Shown piece after piece: positions 54,596 through 63,253 of a stretch of DNA of 64,000 nucleotides (the stretch's first letter is position 1; the number at the start of each line of letters is the position of its first letter). The DNA is from RGIG5612 sp964528825 (GTDB taxonomy: Bacteria; Bacillota; Clostridia; Lachnospirales; Lachnospiraceae). Below the pieces are notes generated by a model. That model saw only the letters and a list, made by a program, of their open reading frames with translations. It was not told where the DNA came from and did no database searches. A program made the position numbers and the translations under genes. The stretch spans positions 20,771-84,770 of the forward strand of contig CAZGVB010000004.1 in NCBI GenBank assembly GCA_964528825.1. The letters are read 5' to 3'.

Positions 54596-55276
54596 ATGCC
54601 AAAAAAATTTTACGCTGTATGCAAGGGCAGACAGACAGGTATATATACAGACTGGGCTGCGTGCAAAGCCCAGATTGACGGCTTCGCCGGAGCAATATAT
54701 AAAGGCTTCGCCACGCAAAAGGATGCTGAGGATTTTTTACACAAATACGGCAATGATCCAAAAGAACGCGGCGAAGTATGCAAAAAAGCCTTAAATCCAT
54801 CTCCATGCTGCACAGAGGATGTGCCCCATCCAAAGCCTTTATGTGCTATAGCTTATGTAGACGGTTCTTATAAACAATCTGCAGCAAAATTTTCATATGG
54901 TGTAGTATTCTTTGCATCGGATGCCTACGGAAAGACGTCCGAAACACATTTTAGCAAGGCTTTTTCAAATGAAGAGCTGTTGGAAATGCGCAATGTATCC
55001 GGTGAGATCATGGGTGCAGCCATGGCAATGAAGACAGCAAAAGAAATGGGCCTAAATGAGATCACCATATATCATGATTATGAAGGAATAGCAAAATGGT
55101 GTCTGGGCCAGTGGAAGGCAAATAAACCTTGGACGCAAAAATACAAGTCATTTTATGACAATATAAGCAAAGAAATAAAAATAAATTTTATCAAAGTAAA
55201 AGGGCATTCCAATGACAAATATAATGATCTTGCTGACCAACTTGCCAAGGATGCCCTTGATATCAACATAAAATAA
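54596..55276 (+). CDS. rnhA: Ribonuclease H with N-terminal viroplasmin domain
   Basis: Cuts RNA in RNA-DNA hybrids. The N-terminal viroplasmin-like domain (about 1-46, KKFYAVCKGRQTGIYTDWAAC) binds hybrid nucleic acid in related eukaryotic-type RNase H1. After a linker, the RNase HI domain (about 82-226) keeps the four acidic residues: AYVDGSY, GEIMGAAMAM, YHDYEGIAKW and YNDLADQLAKDA. GGAG lies about 9 nt before the ATG. It is divergent from glnA and convergent with the SseB-like gene. Confidence 0.93.
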   Translation: MPKKFYAVCKGRQTGIYTDWAACKAQIDGFAGAIYKGFATQKDAEDFLHKYGNDPKERGEVCKKALNPSPCCTEDVPHPKPLCAIAYVDGSYKQSAAKFSYGVVFFASDAYGKTSETHFSKAFSNEELLEMRNVSGEIMGAAMAMKTAKEMGLNEITIYHDYEGIAKWCLGQWKANKPWTQKYKSFYDNISKEIKINFIKVKGHSNDKYNDLADQLAKDALDINIK

Positions 55277-55324
55277 GCACAAAATATCTGTTCTTTATAT
55301 CAGATCATTATCGATATATCCCGA

Positions 55325-56716
55325 TCATATCCCGATTATATCCAGTATCTTGCTCATTTCATTAGTCTCGATCGCACATCCCCCGTGATATTTGATACCC
55401 TCGTCTGTAACCTCTTCTATAAGCATTGCATCATCTGCATTTTTGCAAATAGCAAAATATCTCGCTTTTTCTGCATTTCGATCCCATACTATATATGATC
55501 TTGCGGCGGAACCGCAGCATTGATCTCTTTTAGGAAATTCTATCTCATATACATCCGTATGATCATTTGCGCTTATCGACAAGACGGAAAATTCTTCTGT
55601 CACATATGGATACATGCGTACATTATAATAAGCATTTTCAAAGAGCTCATCGATATATGATGCGCCATCATTTTCAAGTCTCTCAATAAACGCACTTCCC
55701 CTGCCGAACAAAAGATTCGGAAGTGTCAGCATTGTGAATTTTTTCATCTCATCCGCAGATATATTTATCACCTTTGAGTTTTTCTCTGCAGCTGATATAT
55801 TGGCATCCATATGTGCCGCGTCATCTGTCTTTTGGCTGTTTTTTTGATTCAGGATATTTTTTTCATTCTTATTTTGCTGTTCATGTACGGCTTTGACATT
55901 TTCAAGAAGAGTCATTTTCAGATTAACTGTCACCTCTTCCCCTATCAGCATCATGCCGTCCGCCTCCTGCTTCATATTGATACATACGCTGTTGGCCTCA
56001 TCAAATGTATGTACCATGAACTTATTTTCGGGATGGCGCTTTCTTGCAAAATCCGAATCAAGATATACCGGAAGGAATTTTTCATTATTTTGCTTAGAGA
56101 AAAAGATAAGGGGTGAGAGCTTCCCTTCATTATTCTGACCAAGCGGCACAAGCACATATGCCTTCCTTGCCATATTTAAAATATCATCAAGCAGATGCTT
56201 CTTTTCCTCATCCGTGTCTGCTTTTGAAAAATCAAACATCGCTTTTTCTATTTTTCCGTTTTTCACAGGCGGGATGCTGTTTTCAAGATCTAAAGGTATC
56301 TCTCTGTTTGCTTCATCGCTTTGAGCGTAAACACCCTTAAACTTTAATATCAAATTCCTGTTAAATATAATATTCGCGGTCCCGATATTGATTATTATAC
56401 CGTCTAAGTTAACACTCTCTATCTCGCGTGCGGCAATATTGATAACCTCTCTGAAAGGAATGAGTGCAATTGTTGTTCCGTTCGGAACATTTCCCGCGAT
56501 CTTATCCTTGTTCGTAAATATGGGGATAAGCTTCTTGCCGTCCTTCATATTAAAAACAACTGCCGCTATCCTTTTCTGGTCGTTTAATTTGCCGGGCATA
56601 TGGACCACACTTGTACGGATCTTTTCCGCAAGATTATTCAAATTTCCGATAGACGGATCTGATTTATACAGATCTATCAATTGTTCCAATTCATAATTTT
56701 CAGACATTTCCGTCAT
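55325..56716 (-). CDS. SseB-like protein with two tandem SseB-type domains
   Basis: A 463-residue protein. Residues about 35-140 and about 180-280 look like two copies of the SseB N-terminal domain (IPIFTNKDKI ... PNGTTIALIPFREVINIA, and FLPVYLDSDFA ... FMVHTFDEANSVCI). The C-terminal 150 residues have an unrecognised domain with two close cysteines (QCCGSAARSYIVWD). I start at the ATG at 56714-56716 with AGAGGA upstream; the frame extends 5 codons more. SseB-domain proteins are poorly understood. It follows the lipoprotein gene by 41 nt. Confidence 0.7.
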   Translation of the reverse strand: MTEMSENYELEQLIDLYKSDPSIGNLNNLAEKIRTSVVHMPGKLNDQKRIAAVVFNMKDGKKLIPIFTNKDKIAGNVPNGTTIALIPFREVINIAAREIESVNLDGIIINIGTANIIFNRNLILKFKGVYAQSDEANREIPLDLENSIPPVKNGKIEKAMFDFSKADTDEEKKHLLDDILNMARKAYVLVPLGQNNEGKLSPLIFFSKQNNEKFLPVYLDSDFARKRHPENKFMVHTFDEANSVCINMKQEADGMMLIGEEVTVNLKMTLLENVKAVHEQQNKNEKNILNQKNSQKTDDAAHMDANISAAEKNSKVINISADEMKKFTMLTLPNLLFGRGSAFIERLENDGASYIDELFENAYYNVRMYPYVTEEFSVLSISANDHTDVYEIEFPKRDQCCGSAARSYIVWDRNAEKARYFAICKNADDAMLIEEVTDEGIKYHGGCAIETNEMSKILDIIGI

Positions 56717-56757
56717 ATTGTTCCTCTTCATTCATTGATTTGTAGCTGCATAACATC

Positions 56758-57456
56758 CTACTGGTCGTATTCATATTCCGTAAAATCCCATGAACGCACC
56801 ACACCTTCTTCAGAAACACATGGAATAACAGTTCCTTCCCAACCGAGCGTAGGATACCATTCACAACTATCTCCACTGTCGTCTGTAACATTTACTGTCG
56901 TATCAGCTGTATGTGAATCACCGTCAAGATTGGCAAAGAGCAAGATTGCATCACCGGATCCTGCGCTATATGCGACCTCTTTATTCTCATAATGTACTCC
57001 GTCATCCGAATAAACAGCGCTGACTCTGTTTACCACAACAGATGAGAGCTCATCATAAGGCACTATGCAATAGAGATATCCATATTCTCCGATAATATGT
57101 TCCTCATCTATCTTGCCGATGAACGGATGATCTGCCAATATGTCGGCATTTTCATCTTCAAGCCAAGAGATTATATCTTTACTTGCTGATGATCTATCCA
57201 AATATCCAAGATACGCGACCGCAAAAAGAGCATTCTTGCCGTCAAGGGATATCCTAAGCTGAATTAAAGATTGATCTTCGTCCTTTTTGGATGGATCCTC
57301 ACTACTGCCCGTGGACGATCTATCTGTCTCCTCTGTGCTTGCCGGTTCAGATGTTTCATTATTTATATCAATATTAACCGAACAAGCACTCATAAGAATC
57401 GATACCGACATGACTATCAACAAGACCATCAACCTTTTGGCTGATCTGCATTTCAT
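56758..57456 (-). CDS. Putative lipoprotein of unknown function
   Basis: A 232-residue secreted lipoprotein. It starts at the ATG at 57454-57456 with GAGAGGGG upstream. A basic N-terminus and hydrophobic helix lead to a lipobox cysteine at about C25 (LMSAC). An acidic Ser/Thr-rich linker follows (about 35-65), then a beta-rich domain with FAVAYLGYLDRS and HIIGEYGYLYCIVP. I do not recognise the family. It lies between the SseB-like gene and the broken zinc-ribbon gene, all on one strand. Confidence 0.75.
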   Translation of the reverse strand: MKCRSAKRLMVLLIVMSVSILMSACSVNIDINNETSEPASTEETDRSSTGSSEDPSKKDEDQSLIQLRISLDGKNALFAVAYLGYLDRSSASKDIISWLEDENADILADHPFIGKIDEEHIIGEYGYLYCIVPYDELSSVVVNRVSAVYSDDGVHYENKEVAYSAGSGDAILLFANLDGDSHTADTTVNVTDDSGDSCEWYPTLGWEGTVIPCVSEEGVVRSWDFTEYEYDQ

Positions 57457-57477
57457 TACCGTATCCCCTCTCATAGA

Positions 57478-57510
57478 ATATTGCCGGAAAATATTTTTTC
57501 CCGGCAATAT
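57478..57510 (-). promoter_or_regulatory. Intercistronic hairpin upstream of the lipoprotein gene
   Basis: A perfect 10-bp stem (ATATTGCCGG at 57478-57487, complement at 57501-57510) with a 13-nt loop ends 21 nt before the lipoprotein ATG. There is no real U-tract on the minus strand. Confidence 0.55.
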
Positions 57511-57577
57511 ACTTTTCAATATCAGATTAGCATTATCTTGACTGCTTTTCAAGCTTTATCAAGCTTTTTCAAATTTT

Positions 57578-57705
57578 TCAGCCATTAACTGCACCACCGC
57601 AATATTCGCAGCATCCGCTCGCATCAAGTGTTGTGGTGGCTCCGCAATATGGACAGGTCACAGCAGCCTTTGGTGCTGCCGCCTGCTCAATCTTTTCTCT
57701 TACAT
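57578..57705 (-). pseudogene. Small zinc-ribbon protein with a frame break at its second codon
   Basis: A 42-codon open frame encodes VREKIEQAAAPKAAV, then a zinc ribbon with CPYCG and CEYCGG (four cysteines), ending at TGA 57578-57580. A GGAGG at about 57711-57716 precedes an ATG at 57703-57705, but that ATG is followed at once by TAA in its own frame. Adding one base after the ATG would give an intact protein of about 43 residues. Either one base was lost (mutation or assembly error) or initiation is unusual. It follows the SPFH/zinc-ribbon gene by 65 nt. Confidence 0.6.
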
Positions 57706-57770
57706 TTTAAACCTCCGATCATTCTCAAGATTATTCATCTTAATGGTCAGACATATTATTCGCCTTTGGA

Positions 57771-59201
57771 TTATTTTATATCCCCGTCATCAAACGGATC
57801 TCCACATTCAGGGCAGAATTTGGGTGGATGTGCGGGATCTTCCGGCTCCCATCCGCACTTGTCACACTTATATTGAGGTACACCCTCAGGTTTCTTTGCT
57901 CCGCATTCGGCACAGAACTTGCCCTTATTTACTGCTCCGCAGCTGCATACCCATCCGTTTACATCATCAGGCTTTTTCGCCCCGCATTCAGGACAGAACT
58001 TTCCCGAAACAGTTGCTCCGCATGAACACTTCCATGTGTCGGCTGCTGGCTTTTCTTCAGGCTTCTTTGCTCCGCAATTCGGACAGAAGTTGCCTTGTAT
58101 GCCTTCCTGACCGCATGAGCACCTCCAGCCTGTCTGTGCATTTGACGCATTTTGCATCGTCTGTTGTCCCTGGCCGGGTTGCTGTGATTGCATGCCGCCC
58201 ATCTGGTAAAGATTCTGTGCGTTCATGCCGCCCATCTGTCCTGCCATTCCCATGCCCATAAATGCCATTGCAGGTCCTGCTGTCGGGTTCGTTGCGGCAG
58301 ATTGCATAGCAGATGCCTGAGCGCCTACAAGATGTGCAGCTGCCCTTGTCGGATCCATAAATGCCGCATTACGCTGCATTTCCTTGAGCATTTTCTCGTC
58401 TTCTTCTCCGGCCTTTACGGAAGATACACCAAACGATACTATCTCAAGTCCGCGCAGATTGCGCCATTTTTCTGAAAGAACTTCATTAAGTGCCTCGGCA
58501 AGCTCCATTGTATGGCCCGGCAGAGCGCTGTAACGTATACCCATTTCGGATATCTTTGCAAAAGCCGGCTGAAGAGCTGTGAGCAATTCTGTCTTTAACT
58601 GACTGTCAAGCTTTTCACGCTTATAATCCTCGCTGACATTGCCGCAGACATTAGTATAAAAAAGTATCGGGTCACTGATATGGTAGCTGTATTCACCAAA
58701 GCATCTGATGCTTATATCAATATCAATTCCCGCCCTCTCATCAACAACGCGGAAAGGTACCGGTGATGGAGTGCCGTATTTATTGCCGATAAGTTCCTTG
58801 GTGTTGAAATAGTAAACACGCTGATCCTTCGGAGGCTCTCCGCCGAAAGTAAAACGCTTACCGATATTTTTAAATGTGTCAAGAATACTCTTTCCGAGTG
58901 AACCGCTAAAGATGGTCGGTTCGGTAGATGCATCATATACAAATTCTCCGGGCTCTGCACACAGCTCTGTGACCTTGCCCTGATCAACAATGATCATACA
59001 CTGTCCGTCAGCTACAGCAATGACAGAACCGTTAGAAATGATATTATCGCTGCCCTTGGTATTGCTGCTGCGTCCAGATGTCCTGTGTTCTCCCTTGACC
59101 GCAAGAACATCCTCCGCTATTGCCTCACAATAAAAATACTCTTTCCACTGATCAGCCAATACACCGCCGGCTGAGCCAAGTGCTGCTTTAATAAGTCCCA
59201 T
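57771..59201 (-). CDS. SPFH-domain protein with four C-terminal zinc ribbons (YdjI-like)
   Basis: A 476-residue protein. The first 290 residues form an SPFH/virion-core-like domain (WKEYFYCEAIAEDVLAVKG, VVDERAGIDIDISIRCFGEYSY). A Met/Gly/Gln-rich flexible segment follows (about 300-350). Four zinc ribbons then repeat, three as W-C-S-C-G plus FCPNCGAKKP-type halves and a last YKCDKCGW with FCPECGDP. AAGGAA lies upstream of the ATG. YdjI in Bacillus is encoded with phage-shock-type membrane-stress genes, which are not present here. A membrane-associated scaffold role is inferred. Confidence 0.85.
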   Translation of the reverse strand: MGLIKAALGSAGGVLADQWKEYFYCEAIAEDVLAVKGEHRTSGRSSNTKGSDNIISNGSVIAVADGQCMIIVDQGKVTELCAEPGEFVYDASTEPTIFSGSLGKSILDTFKNIGKRFTFGGEPPKDQRVYYFNTKELIGNKYGTPSPVPFRVVDERAGIDIDISIRCFGEYSYHISDPILFYTNVCGNVSEDYKREKLDSQLKTELLTALQPAFAKISEMGIRYSALPGHTMELAEALNEVLSEKWRNLRGLEIVSFGVSSVKAGEEDEKMLKEMQRNAAFMDPTRAAAHLVGAQASAMQSAATNPTAGPAMAFMGMGMAGQMGGMNAQNLYQMGGMQSQQPGQGQQTMQNASNAQTGWRCSCGQEGIQGNFCPNCGAKKPEEKPAADTWKCSCGATVSGKFCPECGAKKPDDVNGWVCSCGAVNKGKFCAECGAKKPEGVPQYKCDKCGWEPEDPAHPPKFCPECGDPFDDGDIK

Positions 59202-59531
59202 CCTGTTAATTCCTTTCTGTTAAAAGATTAAAAATATTTAAAGCTAATGCCGATATCCCGGCTTTATATCATCCTGCCTCGGCTCGGAAATGACATTTAA
59301 GACATAATGCTCATAATGACTCTAACGCCTGCAGACTTTCCGGGATACTCTCTATCGTGATCCGCATATTTCTCATTTCAAATGTGAATGATATCACGGT
59401 TCGACGGTCATGGCCGAGCCTTCTTATGAGATAGTACCGAAAAATAGATAAAAAAGCTATATTTTTTTTTTTGATTTTGTGAAATATTATATGAACATCT
59501 GAAGAACCGCTTATTTTCCGTTGAATCAGTT
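59202..59531. other. Intergenic region upstream of the SPFH gene
   Basis: These 330 bp hold no convincing gene. A minus-strand TGATATAAA near 59262-59270 could be an extended -10 for the SPFH gene. A 6-bp GC hairpin (59399-59404 with 59416-59421) has no U-tract. A run of T's near 59461-59472 reads as A's on the transcribed strand, so it is not a terminator for fchA. Confidence 0.4.
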
Positions 59532-60164
59532 TTACTTCAGTTTATTCATAACATAGTTATATATATTGTTACCTTTTTCACCATAAATATAAAGAAGTTC
59601 TCTTGCCTTCGCATTATATGTCTGAGCATTCGATCTGTCCTTCATACTTTTTGTATTTATAAAGACATTTAAGCTTGCCGCCTGCAAGGCTGCCTTGCAG
59701 ATTATCGCTCCGGCTCCTGCATCGGAAATGGCATTCTTCGAGCCCTTCATAGCAAATATTTCTATGCAATCCATAGCTCTTGCACATTTTTCCATTATTT
59801 CCAAAGGAACCTCACATGCACCCTCAAGAGCACTTTCGATCTGTTCGGATCTATATTCCTTCTCTGCGGTACTCTCCGCGGGCAGCCTATATGACTCCAT
59901 AAGGGGCAAGAACATTTCGGCATCCTTATCGATCAGACTTATTAGTTCATTTTGAAGAGACATACAATGATTCTTCAATCTTTCCATATCCTCCCAAACA
60001 TCAGCATAAGCCTCTTTACCGATCGTAAGTGATGCTACCATGTTGCCAAGAGCCGCACCGACCGCACCGCAAAGCGCAGATGCACCGCCTCCGCCGGGTG
60101 TCGGTGCAGAGGAGCTCAGGTCGTCTAAAAATTCTTTATATGTTATGTCTTTACTCATAGACAC
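59532..60164 (-). CDS. fchA: Methenyltetrahydrofolate cyclohydrolase / formimino-THF cyclodeaminase family
   Basis: A 210-residue all-helical member of the cyclodeaminase (FTCD_C) family. The N-terminal SSSAPTPGGGGASALCGAVGAALGNMVASLT is the family hallmark. In Clostridia the stand-alone form FchA converts methenyl-THF to 10-formyl-THF, and the adjacent formate-THF ligase gene supports that reading over histidine degradation. It starts 30 nt after fhs. Confidence 0.9.
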   Translation of the reverse strand: MSMSKDITYKEFLDDLSSSAPTPGGGGASALCGAVGAALGNMVASLTIGKEAYADVWEDMERLKNHCMSLQNELISLIDKDAEMFLPLMESYRLPAESTAEKEYRSEQIESALEGACEVPLEIMEKCARAMDCIEIFAMKGSKNAISDAGAGAIICKAALQAASLNVFINTKSMKDRSNAQTYNAKARELLYIYGEKGNNIYNYVMNKLK

Positions 60165-60194
60165 TCGCTTTCTTAAGCTCGTTTTTTAATCAGA

Positions 60195-61874
60195 TCAGAA
60201 AAGACCCGTGATACGTCCGTCTGCATCTATATCTATCTTTTCTGCGGCAGGTACTTTCGGAAGACCCGGCATTTTGAGTATATCACCTGTAAGTACAACA
60301 ACGAATCCAGCTCCGGCACTGACTTGAACCGATCTTACCGTTATATGGAAATCATGCGGCCTGCCGAGTTTTAAAGGATCATCGCTCAACGAATATTGAG
60401 TTTTTGCCACGCATATCGGCAAATTGGAAAATCCGTATTTTTCAATGTCTTCGATTTCCTTTTCTGCCTTTTTAAGATAATCGACTCCTGATGCACCATA
60501 AATGGATGTTGCTACTTTTTCGATCTTTTCTTTAATTGAAAGTCCGAGATCGTATGCAAATCTGAAATCCGAAGGCTCGTCACAAAGTCTTATTACCTCT
60601 TTTGCAAGCTCCTCACCGCCTGCTCCTCCTTTTTCCCATACCTCGCTCAGACATACATTTACGCCTCTCTCCCTGCAGCTTTCTGTTACAAGAGCTATCT
60701 CGGCGTCCGTGTCGGCAGCAAATCTGTTAAGAGCTACCACAGCCGGCAAACCATATACCTGTGTTATATTTTCAACATGCTTAAGCAGATTCGCAAGTCC
60801 TTTCTTTAATGCATCAAGGTTTTCCGATGTAAGGTCATTCTTCGGTACACCTCCGTTGTACTTAAGTGCTTTTATTGTAGCTACTATGATAACGGCATCC
60901 GGCTTTATATTTGCATATCTGCATTTGATATCCAGAAATTTTTCCGCACCGAGATCAGCACCGAATCCTGCCTCCGTAACAACATAATCCGCAAGATCCA
61001 TTGCGAGTCTTGTTGCTATGACCGAATTGCAGCCGTGAGCGATATTGGCAAAAGGTCCTCCGTGAATGAATGCCGGTGTACCTTCCAATGTCTGCACGAG
61101 ATTGGGCCTTATAGCATCCTTAAGCAGTGCAGCCATAGCTCCTTGAGCATTGATATCAGCGCATGTTACAGGCTCACCGGATCTTGTATATGCAACGATC
61201 ATCCTTGCGAAGCGTTCCTTAAGATCATTTAGATCATTTGCAAGGCAAAAGGCTGCCATAACCTCAGACGCAACAGTTATGTCAAAGCCGTCTTCTCTCA
61301 CATAACCGTTTGCCTTGCCGCCCATACCGTCAACGATATTCCGCAGCTGTCTGTCGTTCATATCAACGCATCTTCTCCAGACAACACGTCTCGGATCTAT
61401 ATCAAGAGCATTTCCCTGAAAGATGTGATTGTCTATCATAGCTGCAAGCAGGTTATTTGCAGCACCTATAGCATGAAAATCTCCTGTAAAATGCAGATTG
61501 ATATCCTCCATAGGTATTACCTGCGCATATCCGCCTCCTGCAGCACCGCCCTTTACTCCGAAAACAGGTCCAAGTGACGGCTCGCGCAGGGCTATTACGG
61601 TCTTTTTCCCGAGCCTCTGGAGTGCATCTCCCACTCCGACGGTAGTCGTTGTCTTACCTTCTCCTGCCGGTGTCGGGTTAATGGCTGTGCAAAGTATAAG
61701 CTTTGCTTTTTTCCCGTTTGCGCCCTTGCCCTTTACGGCTGACGGATCTACCTTGGCTTTATATTTACCGTAATATTCTATCTGATCCTCCGTAAGGCCG
61801 ATCTTTGCGGCAATATTGCTTATATGCTGTATTTTTGCCTCCTGTGCTATCTCGATATCAGATTTAAATGCCAT
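60195..61874 (-). CDS. fhs: Formate--tetrahydrofolate ligase
   Basis: Makes 10-formyl-THF from formate, THF and ATP. The 559-residue protein has the P-loop PTPAGEGKTTTTVGVGDAL (about 67-85), REPSLGPVFGVKGGAAGGGYAQVIPMEDINLHFTGD, and the C-terminal SAGAGFVVVLTGDILKMPGLPK. All are intact. It lies between folC and fchA, so a single transcript carries folate glutamylation, formate activation and cyclohydrolase functions. Confidence 0.97.
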   Translation of the reverse strand: MAFKSDIEIAQEAKIQHISNIAAKIGLTEDQIEYYGKYKAKVDPSAVKGKGANGKKAKLILCTAINPTPAGEGKTTTTVGVGDALQRLGKKTVIALREPSLGPVFGVKGGAAGGGYAQVIPMEDINLHFTGDFHAIGAANNLLAAMIDNHIFQGNALDIDPRRVVWRRCVDMNDRQLRNIVDGMGGKANGYVREDGFDITVASEVMAAFCLANDLNDLKERFARMIVAYTRSGEPVTCADINAQGAMAALLKDAIRPNLVQTLEGTPAFIHGGPFANIAHGCNSVIATRLAMDLADYVVTEAGFGADLGAEKFLDIKCRYANIKPDAVIIVATIKALKYNGGVPKNDLTSENLDALKKGLANLLKHVENITQVYGLPAVVALNRFAADTDAEIALVTESCRERGVNVCLSEVWEKGGAGGEELAKEVIRLCDEPSDFRFAYDLGLSIKEKIEKVATSIYGASGVDYLKKAEKEIEDIEKYGFSNLPICVAKTQYSLSDDPLKLGRPHDFHITVRSVQVSAGAGFVVVLTGDILKMPGLPKVPAAEKIDIDADGRITGLF

Positions 61875-61918
61875 AATGGACCCCTTTCTTTTTTTATGTA
61901 ATATATTCTTTTACTCAA

Positions 61919-63202
61919 TTATCCGATCTTTTTAACCACATTTCGTATCTCTCCCGCCATATAAAGCGAGCCGGCTGCAAAGATCGGCAGTTCACCCTCG
62001 GAATGCTCGAATGCCATACAGACTGCATCTTTTATGTTGTCACATACATTTGTATGCATATTGCCGTCTGTGATCTTTCGTATCTCATCCGCTGTCTTAT
62101 GTGCCTCAAGTGCTCTCGTGCCGGGCGGCGACACAACTATTACTTCCCTTGCCGCCTCCAAAAGATATTGCAGCATTTTGGTATAATCCTTATCTGCAAG
62201 CACACCGAATATCAATATTACCTTTTCAGCAGGAAATATCTCTCTTATGCTCTCGGCTGCCGCCTGTGCACCTTGCGGATTGTGAGCCCCGTCTAATACA
62301 AACGGAGGCTTTTGATGCAAGACTTCGAATCTTCCCGGCCATATGGTCTTTGAGAATCCTTCCCTGATATCATCATTTGAGATATCATATCCGCACTCAT
62401 TCAATACCTGTATGGCTTTTATCACTACCGCGGCATTGTTCAACTCATATTTTCCGGGCATTGTGACGTGAATAACCCCTATAGATGGATGGTTAAAGCT
62501 CTGCCCCGTAAGATCTGCTTTGTTACCTGCAATAAGCTCCGGCTGTGAAATGTATAAAGACGCATTTTCAGCTTTGCATCTTTCCTTTATAACATTTGTT
62601 ATTATCTCATCCTGCTTATAAAGTATTACTCTTCCGCCGGATTTTATGATCCCGGATTTCGTTTTTGCTATTTTTTCAACCGAATCTCCAAGATATGCAG
62701 TATGATCAAGTCCTATCGCTGTGATGATCGCAAGGATGGGCGTATCTATGACATTTGTCGAGTCGAATTCGCCGCCCATTCCTGCCTCGAGAACAACTAT
62801 ATCGCACTTATTTCTTTTAAAATATTCCATTGCGATAGCAGTATTAAGCTCGAATTCGGTGGGTTTATCAGACATTGCATCCGCATATGGCTTTACAAAT
62901 TGAGTTATTTGGGCCAGCTCATCATTTTCGATATTTTTGCCGTTTATCTGCATGCGTTCATTGAAGACCTCAATAAAAGGTGAGATAAACAGTCCTGTCT
63001 TGTATCCCGCATGCGTAAGTATCGATGATAAAAAGGCGCATACAGAGCCCTTGCCATTTGTTCCTACTACATGAATAAACCTGAGCGATCTCTCGGGATT
63101 GCCCATTGAATCTAACAACTCTTTAATACGTTCAAGGCCGGGCACAGAGCCCTTCCATCCCGTTGAATTTATATAATCTAATGCTTCCTGGTATGTCATC
63201 AT
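61919..63202 (-). CDS. folC: Folylpolyglutamate synthase / dihydrofolate synthase
   Basis: Adds glutamates to folates so that they are retained and used by folate enzymes. The 427-residue Mur-ligase-fold protein has the ATP loop VGTNGKGSVCAFLSSIL (about 45-61), LEAGMGGEFDSTNV, and the C-terminal VLDGAHNPQGA. It lies 44 nt upstream of fhs and 51 nt downstream of trmO on the same strand. Confidence 0.96.
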   Translation of the reverse strand: MMTYQEALDYINSTGWKGSVPGLERIKELLDSMGNPERSLRFIHVVGTNGKGSVCAFLSSILTHAGYKTGLFISPFIEVFNERMQINGKNIENDELAQITQFVKPYADAMSDKPTEFELNTAIAMEYFKRNKCDIVVLEAGMGGEFDSTNVIDTPILAIITAIGLDHTAYLGDSVEKIAKTKSGIIKSGGRVILYKQDEIITNVIKERCKAENASLYISQPELIAGNKADLTGQSFNHPSIGVIHVTMPGKYELNNAAVVIKAIQVLNECGYDISNDDIREGFSKTIWPGRFEVLHQKPPFVLDGAHNPQGAQAAAESIREIFPAEKVILIFGVLADKDYTKMLQYLLEAAREVIVVSPPGTRALEAHKTADEIRKITDGNMHTNVCDNIKDAVCMAFEHSEGELPIFAAGSLYMAGEIRNVVKKIG

Positions 63203-63253
63203 GAATTCTTCAAAAAATATATGAACAAAGCTCTATGTGTCACAAAGTTCACG

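Noticed and set aside
59461..59472. T-run as a terminator for fchA
   Set aside because: On the minus strand, which fchA uses, the run is A's and no stable stem precedes it.
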